Shown here piece after piece: positions 7,671 to 12,635 of a stretch of DNA of 12,635 nt. Each line of letters opens with the position of its first letter. The first letter of the stretch is position 1. The stretch comes from Hyphomicrobiales bacterium. GTDB taxonomy: Bacteria > Pseudomonadota > Alphaproteobacteria > Rhizobiales > Xanthobacteraceae. The notes below the pieces were generated by a model, which ran no database searches, was not told the DNA's origin, and worked only from the letters and a program-made list of their open reading frames with translations. The position numbers and the translations under genes are program-made. The stretch covers positions 1 to 12,635 of the forward strand of contig JACQTM010000357.1 of NCBI GenBank assembly GCA_016210825.1. Direction: 5' to 3'.

Positions 7671-8707
7671 GTCGTCGCTTCCGTCCCGGCGCCGCGGACG
7701 ACGCGACGGACACGTGCGGCCGTGAGACGGGCTGCCTGCACCATCCCCCCGGGCATGAACAAGACGACGAGCGTGACCGCTACGCCGTAGACGATGAGGC
7801 GCAGGTCCCCGATGCCGCGCAGAAGTTCCGGCAGCACCGTGAGCAAGATCGCCCCGAATACCGGACCGATTAGCGTGCCCATGCCGCCGACAATCACCAT
7901 TGCCAGAATGGTGAAGGATTCGGTGATGAAAAAGGCATCAGGCACAAGTGTGCCGACGAAGCTTGCGTAGAAGCAGCCAGCGGCCCCGGCGATCGAGGAT
8001 CCAATCGCGAAGGCGAACACCTTCCATTTTTGGCAATTAATCCCTAGCGAGGCAGCTGACACCTCATCTTCGCGGATTGCAGTCAAGGTCTCGCCAATCG
8101 GCGACCGAACCAATTGGTCGAGGAGCACATAAATGAGCAGCGCGAAGCCTGCCGTGAGATAAAATAGATTGGCGAGGTTGCTGAATTCGATTATCGGCAA
8201 TCCCGCAAGCCGCAATGCCGGAGGCGGCGGGATTGCGTAGATGCCGAGCGGACCTTGGGTTAGGCTGATCCAGTTCAGCAGGATTTGATAGGTGATCACC
8301 GCGAATCCCAGCGAGGCGATGGCGAGATAATGGCCGCGCAATCGCACCCCGAAAAGCGACAGCAGCATGCCTGCAATCCCTGAAAGCAGAACACCGCAGC
8401 CAAAGGCGATCCAGAACGGCACTCCGAGCTTCGTGATCAACAGCGTCGAGACATAGGCGCCGATTCCGTAGAACGCAGACTGGCCGAGGTTGAGCTGGCC
8501 CGCATATCCGATGATAAAATCGAGGCCGATCGCCAGCATGACGTTGATCGCGCAGACGATGAGGTTCGTTCGCCAATATGAATCGGTGAAAATCATTGGC
8601 AGAAGACTGATCACAATCGCTGCAAGGATGAGCCAGAAGCGGCGGGACGTCAGGATGGAATTTGCCATCGACGTTATCGGCTGCTCAGCGATTTCGGGAT
8701 TAGACAT
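7667..8707 (-). CDS. livM: Branched-chain amino acid-type ABC permease (LivM family)
   Basis: Inner-membrane permease, 346 residues from this start. Multiple hydrophobic helices begin with FWLILAAIVISLLPMIF. The conserved block AIGLDFIIGYAGQLNLGQSAF followed by YGIGAY is diagnostic for LivM, as are LRGHYLAIASLGFA, the cytoplasmic loop SPIGETLTAIREDEVSA that contacts the ATPases, and VIVGGMGTLIGPVFGA. ATG at 8707 is preferred: it overlaps the LivH-type stop by eight bases. The in-frame start at 8752 would add a 15-residue, non-hydrophobic extension overlapping livH by over 50 bases. An ATG at 8668 is another possibility. It forms the translocation pore with the LivH-type subunit. Confidence 0.93.
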   Translation of the reverse strand: MSNPEIAEQPITSMANSILTSRRFWLILAAIVISLLPMIFTDSYWRTNLIVCAINVMLAIGLDFIIGYAGQLNLGQSAFYGIGAYVSTLLITKLGVPFWIAFGCGVLLSGIAGMLLSLFGVRLRGHYLAIASLGFAVITYQILLNWISLTQGPLGIYAIPPPPALRLAGLPIIEFSNLANLFYLTAGFALLIYVLLDQLVRSPIGETLTAIREDEVSAASLGINCQKWKVFAFAIGSSIAGAAGCFYASFVGTLVPDAFFITESFTILAMVIVGGMGTLIGPVFGAILLTVLPELLRGIGDLRLIVYGVAVTLVVLFMPGGMVQAARLTAARVRRVVRGAGTEATT

Positions 8708-9581
8708 TTTCTTCGCGCTTCTCGGCAATGAGCCCTGTTGGGCGCACGGCAAGCATCAGCAACAATAGCGCGAAGACGACAATGTCGATAAGGCCGGGGT
8801 CGAGAAATTGGGTCGTGTAGCTCTCGATCAGTCCGACAAGCAATCCGGCAATGATCGTCCCTTCGACGTTTCCGAAGCCGCCGATGATCACGATCGCAAA
8901 CGCCTTGACGATCACCGAAGTACCGGCAAACGGCGTCATCACCAATACCGGACCGAGAAGCGCGCCGCCCATGCCAGCGAGCGCCGAAGCGATTACGAAT
9001 GTCAGCATGATGAGATAGTTCGGATTGATGCCCATCAGTCCGGCCGTTTCGCGGTCCTGCGAGACCGCGCGCAGCGCCTTGCCCAGAAACGTGAATTTCA
9101 TGAATGCATAGAGCAGCCCAATGGTGGTGGTCGAGACGATGATAATTAGCACGCTCTGCACGGTGAAGAACGTGCTTCCGATGCGGATGACGTGTTCGCT
9201 ATAGGGTGTGTCGAACGCATAGGGGATCGGCCCGAACCAGGCCAACATTGCGTTCTGAAGCATGATCGAGACGCCGATGGTCGCGATCAGTGGAAGTAAT
9301 TCGCTGCCGCGATCACGCAGTGGCGCAAAAATGGCGGCATTTATCAACCAACCCAGCGCGCCTCCCACGACCAGGGCGATGCCGATGCTGGCGAGATAGC
9401 TGCCGCCGAAAGCATGGGTGAAGAAATAGGCGGCAAATGCGCCCAACGTCACGATGTCGGCGTGAGCAAAGTTGATCTGGACCAGCACGCCGTAAATGAG
9501 GGTGAGCCCCAACGCGACAAGCACGTAGAGGCTTCCCACAACGATGCCGTTGATCCCCTGCTGGAGAAGGACAGTAAGCAT
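8700..9581 (-). CDS. livH: Branched-chain amino acid-type ABC permease (LivH family)
   Basis: Inner-membrane permease of 293 residues with about eight hydrophobic segments. The N-terminus contains the LivH hallmark: GSLYVLVALGLTLIYGV followed by QINFAHADIVTLGAF. The cytoplasmic loop GKALRAVSQDRETAGLMGIN is the EAA-like coupling loop, and IVIIGGFGNVEGTIIAGLLVG is the second conserved block. ATG at 9581 lies ten bases after the binding-protein stop codon. No strong Shine-Dalgarno is visible, so translation probably depends on coupling to the gene before it. The 3' end overlaps the LivM-type start by eight bases. Confidence 0.95.
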   Translation of the reverse strand: MLTVLLQQGINGIVVGSLYVLVALGLTLIYGVLVQINFAHADIVTLGAFAAYFFTHAFGGSYLASIGIALVVGGALGWLINAAIFAPLRDRGSELLPLIATIGVSIMLQNAMLAWFGPIPYAFDTPYSEHVIRIGSTFFTVQSVLIIIVSTTTIGLLYAFMKFTFLGKALRAVSQDRETAGLMGINPNYLIMLTFVIASALAGMGGALLGPVLVMTPFAGTSVIVKAFAIVIIGGFGNVEGTIIAGLLVGLIESYTTQFLDPGLIDIVVFALLLLMLAVRPTGLIAEKREENV

Positions 9582-9591
9582 GCCGGACGAA

Positions 9592-10755
9592 TCAATTCCA
9601 GCCTAGGGCTTTCCACGACAAATCCGGCAGCGTTTCCATGTAATGGATCGTGTCCATCTTAATGTTCTGGTTCGTCTTGTCGAACTCGACGCTTCCCGTT
9701 ACTCCCGAAAAGGCCTTGGTTGCCGCGAGGCCATCTCGAATGGACTGAGCGTCTTTGGCTCCGCGACGGACGACATCGGCGATGAGGATGATCTGATCGT
9801 ACGCGTGGGCGTTAATGTGCGTGGGATCTTGGTTGTACTTGGCCTTGAAAGCCTGGCCGAAACCACGGACGATCTCACGCTTGTCGGTGGGATCGAATTG
9901 GACGATGCGAACATAACCGAGCGAGGCCTTGCCGGCTTTCTGTTCGAAGCCGAACGGCAGCCAGATCGTCCCGAGTTGGATGGATTGTCCGCCGCCACCT
10001 TTGGTTACGCCGGCCTGTGCGAGCGCTTGTGTAATCTTCAGTCCCTGGCCTTCGAGTGTATAGGTAGGAATGACGTCCACCTTGCCGACGCCGGCGATGC
10101 GCGTCGCGATCGAGGTAAAGTCGTTGACGTCGCGGCCAAAGCCGATGTCGGCGAGAATCTTGCCGCCAAGCTTAGTGAATGTGTCGGAGAAGACCTTCGC
10201 ATTGCCAATGCCTGCGTTGGTGTTCTCATAAAGGAGTACCGCGGTGCGGGCGTTGAGTTTTTTATAGGCATTCGTTGCGATGTCGACGCCCTGCATCACC
10301 TCGTTCGGCATAATTCGGAATGTCCAGGGATTGCCCGGCTCGGTGACTTTGATCGACGACGATCCGGCGTTCAGGAACGGAATTTTGGCTTGCTCCATAA
10401 GCGGCATGATCGCAAGCGTCGCGTCCGAGCATTCTTCGCCGATTACAACGTTAGGCTTGTATTGTTCGAGCAAGCGTTTGGCAGCCTGGGTTGCCGGCAA
10501 CGGGCTGCAACTCGAATCTTCGAATTGCACTTCAAGCTTGTAACCGTTAATTCCGGTCTTGTTGATCTGCTCAATGGCAAGTTCAATGCCTTGCTTGTCC
10601 TGTGCGCCGAAATAGGAACCGGGGCCTGACATTGGAAACAGCGCGCCGATCTTGATCACCTTGTCGGCGGCGTAAAGTGTACCCGGGGTACTGACGAGAA
10701 GACTTCCAGCAAGTGCGGCTGAGATAAGAAGTGAGCTAAATGGCTGCTTGATCAT
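9592..10755 (-). CDS. Periplasmic substrate-binding protein of the Liv-type ABC transporter
   Basis: Type I periplasmic binding protein of the Leu/Ile/Val-binding (Peripla_BP_6) family, 387 residues from this start; it captures the substrate and delivers it to the LivHM-type permease. A signal peptide is clear: MIKQ, a hydrophobic core (LLISAALAGSLLV), then cleavage probably near TLYA-ADK (residues 29/30). The mature protein starts with VIKIGALFPMSGPGSYFG. Cys83 and Cys109 sit where the family's N-lobe disulphide lies. ATG 10755 has GGGAGG five bases upstream; the adjacent ATG at 10758 is only two bases from it, and a far-upstream in-frame start at 10833 would bury the signal peptide. As first gene of the operon it usually gives the most protein. 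Ligand unknown; the family also binds aromatic acids, amides and urea. Confidence 0.93.
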   Translation of the reverse strand: MIKQPFSSLLISAALAGSLLVSTPGTLYAADKVIKIGALFPMSGPGSYFGAQDKQGIELAIEQINKTGINGYKLEVQFEDSSCSPLPATQAAKRLLEQYKPNVVIGEECSDATLAIMPLMEQAKIPFLNAGSSSIKVTEPGNPWTFRIMPNEVMQGVDIATNAYKKLNARTAVLLYENTNAGIGNAKVFSDTFTKLGGKILADIGFGRDVNDFTSIATRIAGVGKVDVIPTYTLEGQGLKITQALAQAGVTKGGGGQSIQLGTIWLPFGFEQKAGKASLGYVRIVQFDPTDKREIVRGFGQAFKAKYNQDPTHINAHAYDQIILIADVVRRGAKDAQSIRDGLAATKAFSGVTGSVEFDKTNQNIKMDTIHYMETLPDLSWKALGWN

Positions 10756-10760
10756 CATTT

Positions 10761-10767
10761 CCTCCCT
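10761..10767 (-). promoter_or_regulatory. Strong Shine-Dalgarno of the binding-protein gene
   Basis: The - strand reads AGGGAGG here, followed by AAATGATGATC. The distance favours the second ATG (10755) as the start codon over the first (10758). This is the best ribosome-binding site in the liv-type operon, in keeping with high expression of the binding protein relative to the membrane subunits. Confidence 0.75.
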
Positions 10768-10779
10768 TTGCTTCCAACG

Positions 10780-10809
10780 ATTAAACCTTAGTTCCGGAAC
10801 GCTTGGCAA
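10780..10809 (-). promoter_or_regulatory. Candidate promoter and palindromic operator of the transporter operon
   Basis: On the - strand a TTGCCA box (10809-10804) and a TTTAAT box (10785-10780) are separated by 18 bases, giving a weak sigma70-like promoter just upstream of the binding-protein gene. Inside the spacer lies the perfect 10-base palindrome GTTCCGGAAC (10791-10800), placed where a dimeric repressor could block RNA polymerase. No regulator gene is present in the window. The promoter assignment is an inference from weak matches; the palindrome is directly visible. Confidence 0.3.
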
Positions 10810-10833
10810 TTGGGTCTGAGGCATGAAAAGCAC

Positions 10834-11100
10834 GTATTAGACCCATAGTCTCTGTGTGCGCCGAAAACCTAAGCTCGGACATACTGGCTGATGAAGTCCA
10901 TTGAGAAGCGCGTTTGATTGAATGCGTCCGATCCGCTGCGCCGGGCGAGAGACCGGTGCATCCTTGTTCAATGACTAATGCGTTCTGAGCTCATTATAGT
11001 AACGAGCATATTCGCGCGGGACCCCGACGTAGATGGCTCTCGCCTACGCTCTTGAACATTCCTAATTGGCATTGCATCAGCCGGGAGGCGAAGGGGTATC
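10834..11100. other. Intergenic stretch without a recognisable gene
   Basis: Lies between the leader of the - strand transporter operon and the + strand glutathione S-transferase remnant. It contains only short open frames. One - strand frame (10961-10869, 30 codons) ends in SMDFISQYVRA; I cannot assign it. Composition is more AT-rich in patches (for example around 10985-11015) than the flanking genes, as expected for promoter DNA or decayed coding sequence. No hairpin terminator or RNA gene is evident. Confidence 0.5.
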
Positions 11101-11268
11101 AAGGAGTAGACCATAAAGCTCATGTATGCACCGCAGTCGCTATTCGCACGTAAAGTGCGTGCGGCAGCCATCGAACTGGGCTTAGACGGCCGCACTGCCC
11201 TTGAATACACAAAGCCAACATCTGTGAACCCGGATAGCGGTACCCATACCGATGCGTCAACGGAGTGA
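11101..11268 (+). pseudogene. Glutathione S-transferase, decayed N-terminal remnant
   Basis: The + strand reads AAGGAG (11101-11106), six bases, then ATA AAG CTC ATG TAT GCA. Translated from 11113 it gives xKLMYAPQSLFARKVR, then AAAIELGLDGRTALEY and VNPD, the thioredoxin-like N-terminal domain of a bacterial glutathione S-transferase (usual form: MKLYYSPxSPFARKVRxxAxELGL). The start codon appears mutated from ATG to ATA while the ribosome-binding site and spacing remain. Similarity fades after VNPD, and a TGA at 11266-11268 closes the frame after about 50 codons against about 200 in an intact enzyme. No C-terminal helical domain is recognisable downstream. A residual ATG at 11122 could still allow a 48-residue peptide, but this would not be an active enzyme. 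A - strand open frame across this region (11360-10968) is judged a shadow. Confidence 0.7.
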
Positions 11269-11402
11269 TGATAACTTTTTCTGCAGGCCGTCGCGCGCCA
11301 AATAAAAAGCCACCCGCCAGGCTCAGTATGCGTTGGCAAGGATGAGCATGGGGACGCCAATCGCCTTCATTGACAGTACAGGAGAATGCCGTACGATTGG
11401 TT

Positions 11403-11408
11403 TATAAT
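11403..11408 (+). promoter_or_regulatory. Consensus -10 box directly before hicB (leaderless start)
   Basis: TATAAT is a perfect -10 hexamer ending five bases before the ATG at 11414, so a transcript would begin at or next to the start codon. No Shine-Dalgarno is seen upstream of the ATG. A perfect TTGACA lies at 11370-11375, but the 27-base spacing to this box is too long for one sigma70 promoter; nothing at 17 bases resembles a -35 box. Confidence 0.5.
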
Positions 11409-11413
11409 TCGGT

Positions 11414-11668
11414 ATGAAAAGACACATCGCTGTGGATCAGAAGCGCACCTTCGCCGTCGTACTCGAACCTGAAGAAGAGGGCGGCTTTACCGTGCGTGTG
11501 CCTTCACTTCCCGAGATCGTCACGTATGGAAAAGACGAGCGCGAGGCGCTGGCCATGGCCGAAGATGCCATCCGCTTGGTGCTTGAAGACTGCACTGCGC
11601 GCGGCGAACCGATCCCCAATGGCGAGCCTCCGCGCATCCGTGAAGTCACCGTTACGCTGGCGGCATGA
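11414..11668 (+). CDS. hicB: HicB-like antitoxin (type II toxin-antitoxin, UPF0150 fold)
   Basis: Predicted antitoxin of 84 residues that binds and neutralises the HicA-like toxin encoded next. The HicB partial RNase H-like fold is recognisable: FAVVLEPEEEGGFTVRVPSLPEIVTYGKDEREAL then MAEDAIRLVLEDC; the G-F-x-V-x-x-P-x-L-P-x-x-x-T-x-G pattern and the following helix are the family hallmark. It is a short form: longer HicB proteins (about 130-145 residues) carry a C-terminal DNA-binding domain that is absent here, so autoregulation by this protein alone is doubtful. It is encoded before the toxin, the reverse of the classical hicA-hicB order. The only ATG in place is 11414; an in-frame TAA at 11405-11407 excludes an upstream start. 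Its stop overlaps the hicA start (ATGA). Confidence 0.85.
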   Translation: MKRHIAVDQKRTFAVVLEPEEEGGFTVRVPSLPEIVTYGKDEREALAMAEDAIRLVLEDCTARGEPIPNGEPPRIREVTVTLAA

Positions 11669-11898
11669 ACCAGCGGCTGCCGTCGCTGAGGGCCAGAGAC
11701 GTCATCCGCGTTCTTGAGCGGGCCGGATTTGTGGCAACCCGAACCTCTGGCAGCCATTGTCGCCTCATCCATTCGCGCGACCCGGCCCGGAAGGTCACCG
11801 TGCCGATCCACAGCGGCACCGATCTCAAGCGCGGAACTCTGCGCGGCATCATCACCCAGGCCGGTCTTACCGTGGCCGAATTCCTCGACCTGCTTTGA
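11665..11898 (+). CDS. hicA: HicA-like mRNA interferase toxin
   Basis: Predicted small basic toxin (77 residues) of the HicA/YcfA family with a double-stranded-RNA-binding-like fold that cleaves mRNA on ribosomes. Family features: helix VIRVLERAGF, the catalytic motif SGSHCRL with His31, KVTVPIHSG, and the terminal block LKRGTLRGIITQAGLTVAEFLDLL. All key positions appear intact, so the toxin should be active and controlled by the HicB partner. The ATG overlaps the hicB stop (ATGA), ensuring that antitoxin is translated first. It lies in an accessory region next to decayed sequence, typical for chromosomal toxin-antitoxin loci. It ends 50 bases before the stop codon of the convergent DUF3768 gene. 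Confidence 0.9.
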   Translation: MNQRLPSLRARDVIRVLERAGFVATRTSGSHCRLIHSRDPARKVTVPIHSGTDLKRGTLRGIITQAGLTVAEFLDLL

Positions 11899-11923
11899 TT
11901 CAATTCTCCTCGAATTCCCAGCA

Positions 11924-11950
11924 GAAAAAGACCCCGCAAGGTGCGGGGTC
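11924..11950 (-). terminator. Rho-independent terminator of the small-gene operon
   Basis: Perfect 8-bp stem GACCCCGC/GCGGGGTC (11930-11937 and 11943-11950) with a five-base loop. Read on the - strand it is followed by TTTTTC, so it ends transcription of the DUF3768 operon. The stop codon of that gene (11951-11949) overlaps the base of the stem. In the + direction the stem is followed by AATACT, without a T-run, so it is a weaker candidate for stopping hicBA transcription. Confidence 0.8.
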
Positions 11951-12266
11951 AATACTCGTCTGCAAGCATCACCGTCAGGACGCGGGTCGTCATTTCCGGA
12001 TCGGCCGGGTCCTCCGATCCGTATTGCAGCTCGCGATCGTACAGATCGATCTTCCAAAAGAACTTCCGTCCCACGAGTTCGAAGCTGCCGAAGTCATGTT
12101 CCGCGTAGGGGTCATTGTCGTCGGTGAACGCGTCGAAGGTGGCGACTTTCTGCAGCACGGCGGCTTTCACCATGTCGGGAAGGGCGTCGACGCCCGCGGT
12201 CATCACGACCTTGCCGCCGGAAAAGCTCCTGCGGAAGAGATCGTTGAGAAGCGCGATTTTATTCAT
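11949..12266 (-). CDS. DUF3768 family protein
   Basis: Small, acidic, soluble protein of 105 residues that I recognise as DUF3768, a family of unknown function found mainly in Alphaproteobacteria. Family sequence: VVMTAGVDALPDMVKAAVL, FDAFTDDNDPYAEHDFGSFE, RKFFWKIDLYDRELQYGS, DPADPEMTTRVLTVMLADEY. ATG 12266 is chosen: GAGGAGG (12273-12279 on the - strand) sits six bases upstream and the frame then starts MNKIALLNDLF; an upstream TTG (12281) lies inside that ribosome-binding site. It overlaps the preceding zinc-ribbon gene by eight bases. Its stop codon lies in the terminator stem. No enzyme motif is visible. Such genes occur on plasmids and in genomic islands, so the region may be acquired (inference). 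Confidence 0.85.
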   Translation of the reverse strand: MNKIALLNDLFRRSFSGGKVVMTAGVDALPDMVKAAVLQKVATFDAFTDDNDPYAEHDFGSFELVGRKFFWKIDLYDRELQYGSEDPADPEMTTRVLTVMLADEY

Positions 12267-12411
12267 CCTCGCCCTCCTCAACGTCCTCGCTCTTGTATGG
12301 CGACATGTGGCGGGCGCCGCAGTGTGGACAGTCGTCGTCGCATTGCGCGGACCACACGTCCGTCCACTCGTTGCTGCAGCGAGCGCAGCGGTAGTAGTTG
12401 CGGAACTGCAT
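12259..12411 (-). CDS. Small zinc-ribbon protein (50 residues)
   Basis: A 50-codon gene below common length cut-offs. It begins MQFRNYYRCARCSNEW and contains CDDDCPHCGARH, giving two knuckles, Cys9-x2-Cys12 and Cys28-x2-Cys31 with an additional Cys24, a likely single-zinc ribbon. It ends in a strongly acidic tail (SEDVEEGEDE). The ATG at 12411 has a perfect AGGAGG five bases upstream (12417-12422, overlapping the stop of the gene before). Its TAA stop overlaps the DUF3768 start by eight bases. Tight packing between two genes and an ideal ribosome-binding site make it convincing. Role unknown; a nucleic-acid- or protein-binding accessory is a guess. A longer - strand frame across 12278-12481 lacks these signals and is a shadow. 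Confidence 0.8.
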   Translation of the reverse strand: MQFRNYYRCARCSNEWTDVWSAQCDDDCPHCGARHMSPYKSEDVEEGEDE

Positions 12412-12420
12412 GTCGGCCTC

Positions 12421-12624
12421 CTAGATCAGGCCGGCGAGCACGAGCGCCGAGGTGACGGTGTTGCCGCCACAGACCTCGCAATAGCCGTGGTCTTGATCCG
12501 GCTCCATCTCAGTCGTGTGGTCGCAACCCTCCGTCATGCAGATGGCCGGACACACGCTGTCGGTGGCGGCGTGTCGCAGTAGCTGATCGAGGGTCTTAAA
12601 GCCCTCCATCTCACAAAGCTTCAT
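12421..12624 (-). CDS. Small cysteine-rich protein, possibly partial at its N-terminus
   Basis: 67-residue protein with putative metal-binding cysteines: Cys25, Cys29, Cys34, His36 and the knuckle Cys49-x2-Cys52 (GYCEVCGGNTV). An acidic linker, MEPDQDHG, separates the two halves and the C-terminus is hydrophobic (SALVLAGLI). ATG at 12624 has no clear Shine-Dalgarno, and the frame remains open to the window edge, so the true start may lie further out (MKLCEMEGF could be internal). Nine bases separate it from the zinc-ribbon gene. I recall similar small proteins in Rhizobiales genomes and phages next to DUF3768 genes, but no function is known to me. Confidence 0.75.
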   Translation of the reverse strand: MKLCEMEGFKTLDQLLRHAATDSVCPAICMTEGCDHTTEMEPDQDHGYCEVCGGNTVTSALVLAGLI

Positions 12625-12635
12625 CAGCTTTGCGG

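Noticed and set aside
9643..10629. Long open frame of 328 codons on the + strand
   Set aside because: It is fully antisense to the periplasmic binding-protein gene, which has a signal peptide and family motifs; the + strand translation has none.
10869..10961. Short - strand frame of 30 codons ending SMDFISQYVRA, looking like the C-terminus of some protein
   Set aside because: A stop codon lies just upstream, no family could be named and no clear start signal was found; too short to support a gene or pseudogene call.
10968..11360. A 130-codon open frame on the - strand across the intergenic region
   Set aside because: It lies antisense to the GST remnant on the + strand, has no recognisable family motif and no ribosome-binding site; best explained as a shadow.
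11306..11407. + strand frame upstream of hicB containing RMSMGTPIAFIDSTGE
   Set aside because: It looks protein-like but is closed at both ends by TAA, overlaps the hicB promoter region and matches no family I recognise.
12278..12481. 67-codon - strand frame rich in Arg
   Set aside because: It overlaps the zinc-ribbon gene in another frame; the zinc-ribbon frame has AGGAGG, Cys knuckles and tight gene packing, this one has none.
1..12635. Insertion sequences, CRISPR arrays, tRNA/rRNA genes, attachment sites
   Set aside because: No transposase or integrase motifs, no direct-repeat arrays and no tRNA-like cloverleaf were seen; the accessory right end has no visible boundary repeat inside the window.

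Overview
The window looks like chromosomal DNA of a GC-rich alphaproteobacterium, most likely of the order Rhizobiales (Bradyrhizobium- or Xanthobacteraceae-like). The grounds are high-GC codon use, a branched-chain-amino-acid-type (Liv/HAAT) transporter beside a catabolic gene cluster, and a DUF3768 gene with small zinc-ribbon genes of a kind I associate with that order. No rRNA, tRNA, CRISPR array or complete mobile element was seen.

Region 1 (1-5323, + strand) is a probable catabolic cluster. It holds an amidase-signature hydrolase, a CaiB/BaiF-type (family III) CoA-transferase, an extended SDR (NAD-dependent epimerase/dehydratase fold), an SDR that has lost all four classical catalytic positions, and an alpha/beta hydrolase. 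The first three are tightly coupled (4-base GTGA overlap, then abutting with its own Shine-Dalgarno). A 119-base gap separates them from the last two, which are 20 bases apart.

Region 2 (5342-10755, - strand) converges on region 1 and reads, in transcription order: periplasmic binding protein, permease LivH, permease LivM, ATPase LivG, ATPase LivF, classical SDR. Four junctions overlap by 4-8 bases and one has a 10-base gap, so this is one operon. The SDR joined to the end of the transporter operon suggests that the imported compound is oxidised or reduced inside the cell and then handled by region 1: amide hydrolysis, CoA activation, dehydrogenation, hydrolysis. The substrate cannot be named from sequence.

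Region 3 (10756-11413) has no intact gene. It contains the leader of the liv-type operon with a perfect palindrome and, on the + strand, the decayed 5' end of a glutathione S-transferase gene: ribosome-binding site intact, start codon ATA, stop after about 50 codons.

Region 4 (11414-12635) is accessory. A + strand hicB-hicA type toxin-antitoxin pair has a consensus TATAAT only five bases before the hicB start codon, suggesting a leaderless message. Converging on it is a - strand set of three small genes: a 67-codon Cys-rich protein at the window edge, a 50-codon zinc-ribbon protein easily missed because of its size, and a DUF3768 protein whose stop codon lies inside its own terminator hairpin.
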